Assembly: GCA_022703375.1 (NCBI GenBank)
Contig: JAKLDS010000013.1
Coordinates: 1 to 49,747, forward strand
Length of the DNA stretch: 49,747 bases
Reading direction: 5' to 3'
Origin: Deltaproteobacteria bacterium
GTDB lineage: Bacteria > Desulfobacterota > Syntrophia > Syntrophales > Smithellaceae
Made by a program: the position numbers and the translations under genes. The stretch's first letter is position 1. Each line of letters begins with the position of its first letter. The notes beneath the pieces were generated by a model. That model was given only the letters and a program-made list of their open reading frames with translations. It made no database searches and had not been told where the DNA came from. This document shows positions 33,027 to 42,117 of this stretch, in pieces.

Positions 33027-33977
33027 ATGCCGTTTTGTGATATATCTGGTTTAAAAATTCATTATGAAGAGGCAGGAAATGGAGAGAAAGTACTATTGCT
33101 TATTCATGGTAATTTTGCTTCTTGGCGCTGGTGGCGAAACATCATGGATATTTTGCCTGTAGGATACCATGCCTATGCGCCTGATTTACGGGGATGCGGA
33201 CAAAGCGGCCATACGGAAGATGGACACAACATTGAACAACTGGCTCTGGATGTTTATGAATTTGTCCAGTCATTAAATTTGCAGGCGCTGCACCTTATCG
33301 GACATTCCCTCGGAGGAGCGGTCGCTATGCAACTGGCACTTGATTATCCGGAGCTGGTAAAGGACTTGCTGCTCGTTGGTTCGGTGCCTGCGGATGGAAT
33401 GCCGGCCGTCCGTAAAAACTCGGAACATTCATCATGGATACTGGAAATTATTGGGCTGTTCAATCCCCAAAAAATTATCTCTAAAATGTCATCAGGCACA
33501 CTGGAATCAACCTATCAGACATTGCAGAATCTTCCGGGAACCAGACATTTATTGCGGCGAGCTCTGGCAATGATGACACCCTCCTGGGAGCATGACAACA
33601 ATCCCTTTTTTGAAGAACTGATCAACGATGCGGGACGGATGTCGCCTAAGGCAATGGCCGGGCATCTGACATCGCTGGAAACATGGAATATTTTATCCAG
33701 ACTGAAAGAATTGTCCATTCCCGTAATGATACTCTTAGGCGGCAGGGACATTCTTGTTTCGCGTGAACAAATGGAAAATACAATCAAGGAATTAAAATAC
33801 GGGATTCTTGTAGTCTGGGATGATGTGGGACATTCGCCGCAAATCGAGCAACCAGTCAGATTCGTAAAACTGATGATGGATTTTATCGGGAAAAATGAGG
33901 AGGAAAAACCTCCGGTTGGTCTGGTTGTCAATTTATGGCAGAAACTGAGGAAAATGCTGAAAATTATTTTGCAATAA
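33027..33977 (+). CDS. Alpha/beta hydrolase (cytoplasmic)
   Basis: 316 residues with the full alpha/beta hydrolase core. The oxyanion region is LLIHGNFASWRWWRNIMDIL (about 27-46), the nucleophile elbow GHSLGGA (Ser near 94), the acid site 'LLGGRDILV' near 235, and the catalytic His in 'WDDVGHSPQIEQP' near 265. There is no signal peptide. The last 30 residues carry a hydrophobic tail ('VGLVVNLWQKLRKMLKIIL') that may associate with the membrane. The substrate cannot be named. A second, exported member of the same superfamily lies at 41167. AAGG sits 5 nt before the ATG. Confidence 0.85.
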   Translation: MPFCDISGLKIHYEEAGNGEKVLLLIHGNFASWRWWRNIMDILPVGYHAYAPDLRGCGQSGHTEDGHNIEQLALDVYEFVQSLNLQALHLIGHSLGGAVAMQLALDYPELVKDLLLVGSVPADGMPAVRKNSEHSSWILEIIGLFNPQKIISKMSSGTLESTYQTLQNLPGTRHLLRRALAMMTPSWEHDNNPFFEELINDAGRMSPKAMAGHLTSLETWNILSRLKELSIPVMILLGGRDILVSREQMENTIKELKYGILVVWDDVGHSPQIEQPVRFVKLMMDFIGKNEEEKPPVGLVVNLWQKLRKMLKIILQ

Positions 33978-34016
33978 TCAACTTTGTATATGTTTTAATT
34001 TTTCATAGTTTTTATC

Positions 34017-34045
34017 TTGACCTGAGTAATCAGGTAAGCTAATAT
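34017..34045 (+). promoter_or_regulatory. Sigma-70-type promoter of pgk with palindromic spacer
   Basis: TTGACC (34017-34022) and TAATAT (34040-34045) are separated by exactly 17 bp. The spacer region carries the dyad ACCTGA-GTAA-TCAGGT (34020-34035), which overlaps the -35 element and could be a repressor site. Transcription would start near 34052, about 85 nt before the pgk ATG. Promoter strength and operator function are inferred from sequence alone. Confidence 0.6.
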
Positions 34046-34135
34046 TTCGCCCGATCAAGAATGATAATTTAGATAAGCATTAGATATTATTGGACAATAA
34101 TCAAAATGCTTATTAAAAACCGTTTAGGAGGATTG

Positions 34136-35329
34136 ATGAAATTCATTGACCAGATTAATCTCAAGGGCAAAAGAGTTATGTTCCGTTTTGACTTTAATGT
34201 TCCTATGGACAGTAATCAAAACATTACCGATGATACAAGAATACGCGCCACTTTGCCTTCTCTGAACTATGCTCTGGACGAAGGCGCCAAAGTAATCATC
34301 ATTTCTCATCTGGGACGTCCCAAAGGCAAGAAGGTAGCGGAACTGAGCCTGGCTCCGGTGGCCAAGAGATTGTCCCGTCTGCTGGAAAAACAGGTATTAA
34401 TGGCCGGGGATTGTTGCGGGCCGGAAGTGGAAAATATGTTACAGCAGTTAAAGCCGGGCTGTGTAATGATGCTGGAAAATCTTCGTTTCTATAAGGAAGA
34501 AGAAAAAAATGATGCTGAATTTTCGCGCAAACTGGCAAGCTTAACGGATGTTTATATTGATGACGCTTTCGGCAATGCGCACCGCGCTCATGCTTCGAAT
34601 GTCGGAATTACAAATTACGTGAAGGAATGCGGCGCCGGTTATCTTATGAAAAAAGAGCTTAATTATTTTCATAAACAACTGGAGAAACCAACTCGCCCCT
34701 TTGTTGCCATAATCGGCGGATCCAAAGTGTCCGACAAATTGACGACGCTGGTTAATTTAATAAAAAAAGTTGACAAATTGATTATCGGCGGCGGCATGGC
34801 ATTTACCTTTCTCAAAGCTCAGGGATTCGAAGTGGGAAAATCACTGGCGGAAGATCATCTGATAGATCAGGCAAAAGATATAATCAATCAGTCCCGGATA
34901 TTAGGGGTGAAATTATATCTGCCGATTGATTGTGTCATTGCGCAGAACAAAGTCGCCGATGCAGTGACGAAAATTGTTCCGATTCAGGAAATATATCCCG
35001 AGTGGATGGGATTGGATATCGGACCTGCCACAATTACTCTTTTTCGGGAAGTCATTGCCAATGCCAAGACAATTGTCTGGAACGGTCCGATGGGTGTGTT
35101 CGAAATTGACGCTTTCAGCCGCGGCACATCAGCGATGGTTCATGCCGTTGCGAGTTCGCATGCCCTGACTATCGTGGGCGGCGGAGATACGGATGTGGCT
35201 GTGCAGAAAACAGGCGAAAGCGACAATATAACATATATCTCCACGGGAGGTGGCGCTTCCCTGGAGCTGCTGGAAGGAAAAGTTCTGCCAGCTGTTGCCG
35301 CGTTGGAAAAATGCGCCGGAGATAATTAA
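34136..35329 (+). CDS. pgk: Phosphoglycerate kinase
   Basis: 397 residues, the ATP-forming step of lower glycolysis (1,3-bisphosphoglycerate plus ADP). The N-terminal substrate site has '[12 protein letters not shown]' and '[11 protein letters not shown]'. '[12 protein letters not shown]' and '[12 protein letters not shown]' follow, then '[14 protein letters not shown]'. The C-terminal nucleotide domain has 'WNGPMGVFE' and the closing '[16 protein letters not shown]'. Length is canonical. The frame opens at 34106, but ATG at 34136 is preferred because AGGAGG (34126-34131) directly precedes it and the protein then begins at the usual place. A terminator follows 27 bp after the stop, so it is likely monocistronic. 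No gap or tpi gene is adjacent. Confidence 0.97.
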   Translation: MKFIDQINLKGKRVMFRFDFNVPMDSNQNITDDTRIRATLPSLNYALDEGAKVIIISHLGRPKGKKVAELSLAPVAKRLSRLLEKQVLMAGDCCGPEVENMLQQLKPGCVMMLENLRFYKEEEKNDAEFSRKLASLTDVYIDDAFGNAHRAHASNVGITNYVKECGAGYLMKKELNYFHKQLEKPTRPFVAIIGGSKVSDKLTTLVNLIKKVDKLIIGGGMAFTFLKAQGFEVGKSLAEDHLIDQAKDIINQSRILGVKLYLPIDCVIAQNKVADAVTKIVPIQEIYPEWMGLDIGPATITLFREVIANAKTIVWNGPMGVFEIDAFSRGTSAMVHAVASSHALTIVGGGDTDVAVQKTGESDNITYISTGGGASLELLEGKVLPAVAALEKCAGDN

Positions 35330-35356
35330 GCGAGCGGTAAAATATTATTTTAACAG

Positions 35357-35388
35357 AGGGGAAGCAAAAACTTCCCCTTTATTTTTTT
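35357..35388 (+). terminator. Intrinsic terminator between pgk and truA
   Basis: AGGGGAAG (35357-35364) and CTTCCCCT (35371-35378) form an 8-bp stem with loop CAAAAA, followed by TTTATTTTTTT (35378-35388). It ends pgk transcription. The likely truA ATG is only 24 nt after the U-run, so truA either depends on read-through or has a promoter upstream of the hairpin. Confidence 0.88.
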
Positions 35389-35412
35389 CAGTTGCCGATG
35401 GTATTAAATGCT

Positions 35413-36150
35413 ATGCGTAATTTTAAAATAATTATGGAATATGACGGCGCTGCTTACTGCGGCTGGCAGCGACAGGATAATGGGATTTCTATTCAGGAAG
35501 TTCTGGAAAAAATTATCGGAATGCTCACCGGTGAGAAAATAGTTGTCAGCGGATCAGGCAGAACAGACGCCGGTGTGCACGCTCTCAATCAGGTTGCTAA
35601 TTTCAGAAGTAAGACGAGATTGCCTGCAGATGTATTATACCGCGGCATTAATGGATTGTTACCCGACGATATTGTCGTCAAAGAGCTGGTCGAAGTGGCG
35701 CCGGAATTTCATGCCCGGCATGACGCAGTGGGTAAAATTTATCTTTACAGGATTTATAACAGTAAAACACGGAAGGCTTTGGGACGAAAATGTTTCTGGC
35801 ACATCAAGTATCCTCTAAATATGGATAAGATGAAAAAAGCGGCGCAATATTTATTGGGCAGGCATGATTTTTCCTGCTTTTGCGGTACTGGTAGCCGTGT
35901 TAAGGATAAGGTGAGGACAATAACGAAAATTACCCTTTCCCGGGACAAAGAAGGAATGCTGGAAATTATTGTGGCGGCGGAGGGTTTTTTACGTTACATG
36001 GTTCGCAATATTGTCGGCACGCTGGTAGAAGTCGGCCGGGGGAAATATGAACCGGAAGAAATTTTGAAAATCATTGCTTCGTGCGACCGTAAATGCGCTG
36101 GTGAAACCGCACCGGCGCATGGTCTTTTTTTACTGGAGGTCAAATATTAA
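35413..36150 (+). CDS. truA: tRNA pseudouridine(38-40) synthase
   Basis: 245 residues. TruA isomerises uridines 38-40 in the anticodon stem. Signatures: 'IMEYDGAAYCGWQRQ' at the start, the catalytic Asp in 'SGSGRTDAGVHALNQVANF' (near residue 52), 'DIVVKELVEVAPEFHARHDAVGK' in part, and the closing 'RYMVRNIVGTLVEVGRGKY'. The frame allows TTG 35392 and ATG 35398, but ATG at 35413 gives the usual MRNFKI N-terminus. No clear Shine-Dalgarno is seen before any of them. The next gene starts 1 nt after its stop, suggesting co-transcription with the RmlD-like reductase. Confidence 0.95.
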   Translation: MRNFKIIMEYDGAAYCGWQRQDNGISIQEVLEKIIGMLTGEKIVVSGSGRTDAGVHALNQVANFRSKTRLPADVLYRGINGLLPDDIVVKELVEVAPEFHARHDAVGKIYLYRIYNSKTRKALGRKCFWHIKYPLNMDKMKKAAQYLLGRHDFSCFCGTGSRVKDKVRTITKITLSRDKEGMLEIIVAAEGFLRYMVRNIVGTLVEVGRGKYEPEEILKIIASCDRKCAGETAPAHGLFLLEVKY

Positions 36151-36151
36151 A

Positions 36152-37009
36152 ATGAAGATACTATTGCTGGGACATAACGGCATGCTGGGCAGTGATCTTT
36201 TGCAAGAACTAGGCGAAAAGCATGATGTAGTCCCGATGGATGTAAATGAGATTGATATTACCAGCGCACAGGAGTGCAAAAAAGCCATTGCCGAAAATGT
36301 GCCGGAAATTGTGATTAACGCCACCGGTTACACCAATGTTGACGCCTGTGAATCATCGCGGGAAGAATGCTTTGCCGTCAACAGCGAAGCTTTGAAAAAT
36401 CTGGCCATGGTTTGTGGTGATTACTCAATAAAAATAATTCATTTCAGCACGGATTATGTTTTTGACGGGATGGCGATTGCTCCGTATAAAGAAGATGATA
36501 ATTGTAATCCCCTGAATGTTTACGGCGCTTCCAAACTGGCAGGAGAGCGCTACTTACAAGAATTAGCGAAAAATTATCTTCTCATTCGCACGGCCTGGCT
36601 TTATGGCGCAAAGGGGAAAAACTTCGTCAGAACAATTCTGGAAAAGTCCAAAACAGTCAAAAGGCTGGAAGTGGTGGATGATCAGGTCGGTTCTCCGACA
36701 TATACAATAGACCTGGCCGCCGCTGTGTCATTGCTGATCGACTGCAATGCGACGGGAATATTTCATATAACAAACAGGGGATTTTGCTCGTGGTACCAGT
36801 TTGCCGTCAGAATACTGCAGGAAGCCGGAATTGCCGATGTGGAAGTTGCCGCCATTAAATCCGACAAGCTGCCCAGACCGGCCAGAAGACCAGCCTACAG
36901 CGTGATGAGCAGCAAAAAGTTCACTGATCTGACAGGAAAGATTCTAAAGCCCTGGCAACTGGCGCTGCAGGATTATTTGAAAAGAACAAATGTCGGGAAA
37001 ATCCGCTGA
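36152..37009 (+). CDS. rfbD: dTDP-4-dehydrorhamnose reductase-like protein (RmlD family)
   Basis: 285-residue SDR-fold reductase. The NADPH-binding motif is ILLLGHNGMLGSDLLQEL. 'NATGYTNVDACE' marks the RmlD family, and the catalytic pair lies in 'YGASKLAGERYL'. 'IRTAWLYGAKGKNFVRTIL' and 'DQVGSPTYTIDLA' are also diagnostic. It catalyses the last step of dTDP-L-rhamnose synthesis in other bacteria; rmlA, rmlB and rmlC are not next to it, so the rhamnose role is inferred from family. The frame reaches back into truA (36074), but GGAGGT (36135-36140) supports ATG at 36152. Its stop codon abuts, without a gap, the stop of the convergent sensor kinase. Confidence 0.88.
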   Translation: MKILLLGHNGMLGSDLLQELGEKHDVVPMDVNEIDITSAQECKKAIAENVPEIVINATGYTNVDACESSREECFAVNSEALKNLAMVCGDYSIKIIHFSTDYVFDGMAIAPYKEDDNCNPLNVYGASKLAGERYLQELAKNYLLIRTAWLYGAKGKNFVRTILEKSKTVKRLEVVDDQVGSPTYTIDLAAAVSLLIDCNATGIFHITNRGFCSWYQFAVRILQEAGIADVEVAAIKSDKLPRPARRPAYSVMSSKKFTDLTGKILKPWQLALQDYLKRTNVGKIR

Positions 37010-40000
37010 TTATTTTTTACTGCTAATCGTTTGCATTACGTAAACAAGATCCCGCTGGCGATACGGCTTAATTAAAGTGCCGGCGAAACCGTATTCAGTA
37101 GGGGAGGCGATTACCGGATCTTCCGAATAGCCGCTGGAAGCAATTACTTTAATGTTGTGGTCAATTTTAATTAATTCATAAACAGTTTCCTTACCACCTC
37201 GTCCTCCGGGAATAGTCAAATCAAGAATAGCGGCGATGAAAGACTGGTTTTTTTCTTTGGCCTTGCTGGCCAATTCAATGGCTTCATCTCCGTTGGTAGA
37301 AAGAGCAGTTTCATAGCCCATTACTTTCAACATTGAAGATAAAACGTCAAGGATGTATTCTTCATCATCCATAATAAGAATCTTCCCCGAACCGTGATGT
37401 GTCTGGGGCGAAGTTGTTTCCGTAGTAAATTTCTGGGCTGGAGAGGCCGGGAGAAAAATATGGAAAGTAGTACCGGAACCAAGTATTGATTCAACCTCGA
37501 TAAAACCATTATGTTTTTTTATTATAGAATAGCATGTTGCGAGCCCCAGTCCACTGCCCTGATGTTTTGTTGTGAAGAAAGGATCGAAAATTCGCGATAA
37601 ATGTTCCCGGGAAATGCCGGTGCCGAAGTCGCGGATGGAAATCCTCACGAAGTTCCTTTCCGGCATGGAATTTGTTGTTTCCGCTCTTGTAATATTGGCG
37701 ATGCTAACCTCGATTTTTTGTTCCAGAGGCATGGATTGTCGGGCATTGATAATAATATTATCAATTACCTGAGCAATCTGATTTTCATCGAAATCACAAA
37801 GCCAGATATTATCGGGAATATTTAATACTGGAAGAACCTTGGAGCCGCTCAGAACGAATTTTACGGTGTCACGAACAAATCTGTTAATAGACTGGGTCTT
37901 CAAAATCGGTGTTCCGCCTTTGGCGAAGGTCAACAATTGCTGAGTCAGGTTTTTTGCGCGGTCAAAAGCAGTCAGCGCCTTGGCCAGATTGACGGTGACA
38001 TGCTTCATATCGCCCTGCTCGGAATAGTCCCTCGCCATTTCAATATAACCGAACAATCCACCCAGCAGATTGTTGAAATCATGGGCGATGCCCCCTGCCA
38101 GAACACCGATGGATTCGAGCCTCTCGGCGTTCTGCAGTGCTTCTTCGGCTTTTTGCTTTTCGGAAATATCGCGAAACACAAGAACAAGGCCGATGATTTC
38201 TCCGAACTTATCACGAATAGGAGCGCCGCTGTCGGCAATAATGCGTTCCTGCCCATTGCGGCTTAGCAGAACAGTGTGACCGGCCAGCTCAACAATGCCT
38301 CCTGTCTGCATAACCTTTTTGAAAGGATTTTCACAACGTTTGCGCGACGATTCTTTAACTATGTGAAAAACATCAAGGAGTGGACGGCTGACAGCTTCTT
38401 CCAGTTTCCAGCCCGTGAGCTCTTCCGCAACTTTATTCATTAGCGTTATATTGCCTTCTGTATCAGTTGTAATGACACCATCTCCAATGCTGCGTAACGT
38501 TACCAGCAGGCGTTCTTTCTCGGAGGAGAGGGCGGCTTCCATTATTTTTCTTTCAGTTATATCTCTGGCAAATACAAGAGCTCCGTTATTACCTTGAAAA
38601 CGGAAAGGAACGGCAGAAACTTCCACATCAATGGGAGTATTATCTAAACGCAGATATTTCTGCTCCATCAGGGGAACAGACAACAGATTTTTATTAAGGC
38701 TTCTTATTCTTTGTCTGACTATACTGTGATAAGCGGGGTGAAAAAAGGAAAATACGGATTTACCTAAAATCTGATGGCAGGAATCAGCTCCTATTAAACT
38801 GCAGAAAGCGGCGTTGGCATAGGCAATCTTTTCGTTTACCTGGATATAAATAGCTTCGGGAGCGTTTTCCGCAAGCAGGCGGAATTGTTCTTCGCTTTCC
38901 TTAATAGCGTCTTCCACCTGTTTGCGGTCGGTTATGTCGCGGCTTACTCCCAGCATACCGATTATACTACCGTTGCTGTCATGCAAGGGGAGCTTTATTG
39001 TATTGAAAAAACGGATATTACCACCGATAACTCTTGGTTCCGATGGAATGCGCACTGTTCTGCCGCTCAATGCTCTGATATCATCCTGTTCAAAGCCACG
39101 AATCCCTTTTTCCTGATTGCCATAGACCATTTCAGGATCCCAGCCATTTTCAATATCAGTTTTGCCATGCAGCTCGGCGGGAGTTTTTCCCAACGCTTTG
39201 GCAAAAGCTTTATTGCAGAGTATCATCCTCAGCTGCAGATCCTTAACGAAAATATAATCAATGGAAGAATCAATGGTGCTGTAGAGAAGGTTGGAGCGGC
39301 TTTTCATTGCTTCTTCATCGTTTTTACGTCTGGTTATATCTTTGGTGAATACCGAGATGCCTTCTTTTGAAGGATATACACTGATTTCCAAAAAGTAGTC
39401 TCTGTCGTTTTGTCTGTATACGTCAACAAAAATCTGAGGTTGCCGGGTTGTGATAGCGGTCCGGTATATTTCTTCAACTTTAGTTCCCCGTGTATCCGGG
39501 AAAAGATCAAATAAAGATTTGCCTATTGCTTCTGCAGCGGTAATGCCCATAAGTTTTTCAGAAGCTTTATTCCAGTAAGTATATTTTAAATTCTTGTCGA
39601 GGGCAAAAAAGACATCAGCAATGCTGTCGGCAAGTTCCTTATAACGTAAGTCACTCCGGGTTATGGCATACGCCGAGTTACGCCGCTGCAGAATATAAAC
39701 AATCAGAAATATTATAACCAAGAAAAGAAAAAAAATGATAGCCAGGGCGGAAATAATTACCGGCTTATTGGCTGTAAAAAAAGAAACCGGTTTATTGATA
39801 ATTATGCTTTCTTTCGGCAGCGAAGAAAGGGGGATGCCAAACTTCAGAAGAACTTTATAATCAAACATGTATCGGGCATCGCTTTTTGTAAATACCGGAA
39901 TATTTGATGCCTTTTCTCCGGCAAGGACTCTCAGGGCGATGCGAGCCGCATGGGCGCCGTGTTCCCGGCCGCTTAAAAGCTTGCCGCCTACAATCCCATG

Positions 40001-40849
40001 TCCCAGGCGTTGTTCCTGCGCACCGTATACAGGTACGGGGCTATGCCGGGAGAAAAGTTCTGTGGTCTCAGTCAAAGCAAAAGAACGTCCAGTCCGGTCG
40101 CGCAGAAAACTGCGCTCAAAAACCAATGTGTCTTGAGGTAACTTTTTCAGCTCTCTTAGAACTTCTTCCAGGGATGAATTATTGAGATAACGGATTTTTA
40201 TCTTATCGGAAAAAAGCGGCATCAATTCGTCCATTTCGTATTTTGCGGATAAACCGGTGATGGTGTTGTCTGTGATAACTATTATTTCTCTTGTTTTCGG
40301 GTGAAGCTTAAGCATGACTTCGATGGTACCGGCCGGATCAAGGTTTTCTGCAACGCCGGTAACTTCAGAATGTCCTCGTAGCATATAAGGAGTAAAATTA
40401 TTAACGCCGCAAAAAACAATAGGCGCGCCCTGAAAAAGATTATTTTGGTTCTCCAGGGCAAATTCCAGCGCCGGTGTATCAATTGTCATTATAAGAGAAA
40501 ATTTATCAGGGGAATATTTATAACTGAAAATATTTTTAAGATGGGAGGAATATGCCTTATCAGGATATCGCTTACTGTCAAGATATTCAACATAGGGCAT
40601 CCAGTTGGCATCCTGCGATTGCAGCATAGTAAGGATGCCTGCCTGCTCATCATCTGACCACGAAAAGCCGTGATGATATGAGTTCAAAATCAAAATTTTA
40701 TATCGCGCATCATCAGAATAGAATTTATTTTGTGCCTGAACTGATGGAATTAAGCAGACTAAGAAAAACGTTGTTAACAAAATGCGTAAAAAAAAGGTGA
40801 CGGTCTGCCGGATAAGCTGAGGAATGATTATAGCCGAATTATGTGTCAT
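37010..40849 (-). CDS. Large membrane hybrid histidine kinase: ABC-substrate-binding-like sensor, 4 PAS, HisKA, HATPase, REC
   Basis: About 1279 residues. A signal/anchor (about 10-40, ending SVQAQ) is followed by a periplasmic sensor (about 52-335) resembling the ABC_sub_bind proteins ('YKILILNSYHHGFSWSDDEQ', 'APIVFCGVNNF', 'REIIVITDNTITG') and a transmembrane helix at about 365-390. Four PAS domains follow, then the phosphoacceptor His in '[17 protein letters not shown]', HATPase_c with 'DFGTGISREHL' and 'GSGLGLATCYSI', and a receiver with 'ILDLTIPGGRGG'. ATG at 40849 is preferred over 40867 because GGAG lies 6 nt before it. No response regulator is adjacent. It may sense a small ligand in the periplasm. 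Confidence 0.93.
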   Translation of the reverse strand: MTHNSAIIIPQLIRQTVTFFLRILLTTFFLVCLIPSVQAQNKFYSDDARYKILILNSYHHGFSWSDDEQAGILTMLQSQDANWMPYVEYLDSKRYPDKAYSSHLKNIFSYKYSPDKFSLIMTIDTPALEFALENQNNLFQGAPIVFCGVNNFTPYMLRGHSEVTGVAENLDPAGTIEVMLKLHPKTREIIVITDNTITGLSAKYEMDELMPLFSDKIKIRYLNNSSLEEVLRELKKLPQDTLVFERSFLRDRTGRSFALTETTELFSRHSPVPVYGAQEQRLGHGIVGGKLLSGREHGAHAARIALRVLAGEKASNIPVFTKSDARYMFDYKVLLKFGIPLSSLPKESIIINKPVSFFTANKPVIISALAIIFFLFLVIIFLIVYILQRRNSAYAITRSDLRYKELADSIADVFFALDKNLKYTYWNKASEKLMGITAAEAIGKSLFDLFPDTRGTKVEEIYRTAITTRQPQIFVDVYRQNDRDYFLEISVYPSKEGISVFTKDITRRKNDEEAMKSRSNLLYSTIDSSIDYIFVKDLQLRMILCNKAFAKALGKTPAELHGKTDIENGWDPEMVYGNQEKGIRGFEQDDIRALSGRTVRIPSEPRVIGGNIRFFNTIKLPLHDSNGSIIGMLGVSRDITDRKQVEDAIKESEEQFRLLAENAPEAIYIQVNEKIAYANAAFCSLIGADSCHQILGKSVFSFFHPAYHSIVRQRIRSLNKNLLSVPLMEQKYLRLDNTPIDVEVSAVPFRFQGNNGALVFARDITERKIMEAALSSEKERLLVTLRSIGDGVITTDTEGNITLMNKVAEELTGWKLEEAVSRPLLDVFHIVKESSRKRCENPFKKVMQTGGIVELAGHTVLLSRNGQERIIADSGAPIRDKFGEIIGLVLVFRDISEKQKAEEALQNAERLESIGVLAGGIAHDFNNLLGGLFGYIEMARDYSEQGDMKHVTVNLAKALTAFDRAKNLTQQLLTFAKGGTPILKTQSINRFVRDTVKFVLSGSKVLPVLNIPDNIWLCDFDENQIAQVIDNIIINARQSMPLEQKIEVSIANITRAETTNSMPERNFVRISIRDFGTGISREHLSRIFDPFFTTKHQGSGLGLATCYSIIKKHNGFIEVESILGSGTTFHIFLPASPAQKFTTETTSPQTHHGSGKILIMDDEEYILDVLSSMLKVMGYETALSTNGDEAIELASKAKEKNQSFIAAILDLTIPGGRGGKETVYELIKIDHNIKVIASSGYSEDPVIASPTEYGFAGTLIKPYRQRDLVYVMQTISSKK

Positions 40850-40936
40850 TTTAACTCCATAAGGCATAATGAGCTTTAATATATACTAAACCGCAGAAAA
40901 TAATAACTAAAAATTACGGATTTTCGGAGAATAATC

Positions 40937-41113
40937 TTGAAAAAATTGTTGCATGTAACAACGAATAGAGCCTTCATTGATCAAGCTAACATCTCAGACA
41001 TACTGTATATTCAACATGGAACAATATTTTTTATAGTGGTCGGCCTGATCATAGAAAACAGGCGCAAAGAGGAGAGTGGCCATTTGACAATATATGGTGA
41101 AATCATTGACTGA
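40937..41113 (+). CDS. Possible 58-residue small ORF
   Basis: A TTG at 40937 opens an uninterrupted frame to TGA at 41111-41113. CGGAGA (40925-40930) lies about 7 nt before it, a fair ribosome binding site. The predicted product starts MKKLLHVTTNRAFIDQ, has a short hydrophobic stretch IFFIVVGLII (about 30-39) and a charged tail ENRRKEESG. I recognise no family. It may be real, or a chance frame or degraded remnant in the 300-bp gap. The rest of the gap (40850-40936, 41114-41166) shows nothing assignable. Confidence 0.25.
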   Translation: MKKLLHVTTNRAFIDQANISDILYIQHGTIFFIVVGLIIENRRKEESGHLTIYGEIID

Positions 41114-41166
41114 TTATATAAAAAAGGCTATTAATATTTAATTATTTTAAAATCGGGAGATGAAAC

Positions 41167-42102
41167 ATGATAAAAAAATTATGTTGCCTTCTGGTTATTA
41201 TTTATCTGTCGCTTCTTGCCGTTGCCGCCCCTGCCTCTCTTGAACCACTCTCGCCGCAGGATGCCCAATACCTATATCCGGTCAAATATATTTCATTCAA
41301 CGGCTATAAAGTTGCCTATATTGATGAAGGTCAGGGCCAGCCGGTGATATTCGTTCACGGAGTTTCGGCAACTCTGGCAAGTTTCAATAATCTTTTTCCT
41401 GATATGATTAAGAGAAGTTACCGAATCATCGGAATTGATCTGCTTGGTTATGGCAAAAGCGATAAACCAGACATTAATTATTCAATAGATTTGCATTCTC
41501 AGACGCTGCTTGCTTTGGTTAAACAACTTCATTTGACAAATGTTGTCCTGGCCGGACATTCCATGGGGGGAGCTGTCAGCTTAAGCGCAACAATTAGAGA
41601 ACCGGAGTTGGTTAAATCATTGATACTTCTTACACCGGGCGGTCTGACATCGTATCCGGTACCGGTGAAGTTCTTATTTAAAATATTTTATGGCATAGCA
41701 TTTGGAAATCGTTTTTCGGATTTGGATAAAGCCAGGAAATATTACAGGGAATCAGTTTATTCCTGGAATCCGGCGATGGATGATTTTTTAAAAACCAGGG
41801 AAAGGATGATGATTCATCCGGAATGGTTGAAGGTGCAAAAAACAATCAGGGAGAGCGCCATCTCTGTGCTGGATATTGATAAGGAAATATTACCGAAAAT
41901 TAGCGGGATAAAAATTCCCGTGCTGGTCTTGCTGGCAGCCAATGATAAGCTGGTGTCAGCTAAAGAAGTAAAAAGAAATATCGAAAAAAGAACTAAAAAA
42001 TGGGAAATTGAAATATTTGAAAAATGCGGTCACCTGATTCAGTATGATCAGCAGGAAAAAACCATCCGCAGCATGATTGATTTTCTGAAAAATCATGACT
42101 AA
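41167..42102 (+). CDS. Exported alpha/beta hydrolase
   Basis: 311 residues with an N-terminal signal peptide (MIKKLCCLLVIIYLSLLAVA, likely cleavage after AAPA), so probably periplasmic. The core has 'VIFVHGVSATLASFNNL' (oxyanion), 'IGIDLLGYGKSDKP', nucleophile elbow 'AGHSMGGAVSLSA' (Ser near 131), acid site 'VLLAANDKLVSA' near 258, and catalytic His in 'FEKCGHLIQYDQ' near 286. The cap domain between the core strands contains 'KARKYYRESVYSWNP'. The substrate is unknown; haloperoxidase/lipase-like members are common. GGGAG precedes the ATG. It is convergent with the amidohydrolase gene 15 bp downstream. Confidence 0.87.
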   Translation: MIKKLCCLLVIIYLSLLAVAAPASLEPLSPQDAQYLYPVKYISFNGYKVAYIDEGQGQPVIFVHGVSATLASFNNLFPDMIKRSYRIIGIDLLGYGKSDKPDINYSIDLHSQTLLALVKQLHLTNVVLAGHSMGGAVSLSATIREPELVKSLILLTPGGLTSYPVPVKFLFKIFYGIAFGNRFSDLDKARKYYRESVYSWNPAMDDFLKTRERMMIHPEWLKVQKTIRESAISVLDIDKEILPKISGIKIPVLVLLAANDKLVSAKEVKRNIEKRTKKWEIEIFEKCGHLIQYDQQEKTIRSMIDFLKNHD

Positions 42103-42117
42103 AAGATAATCGGCCGG

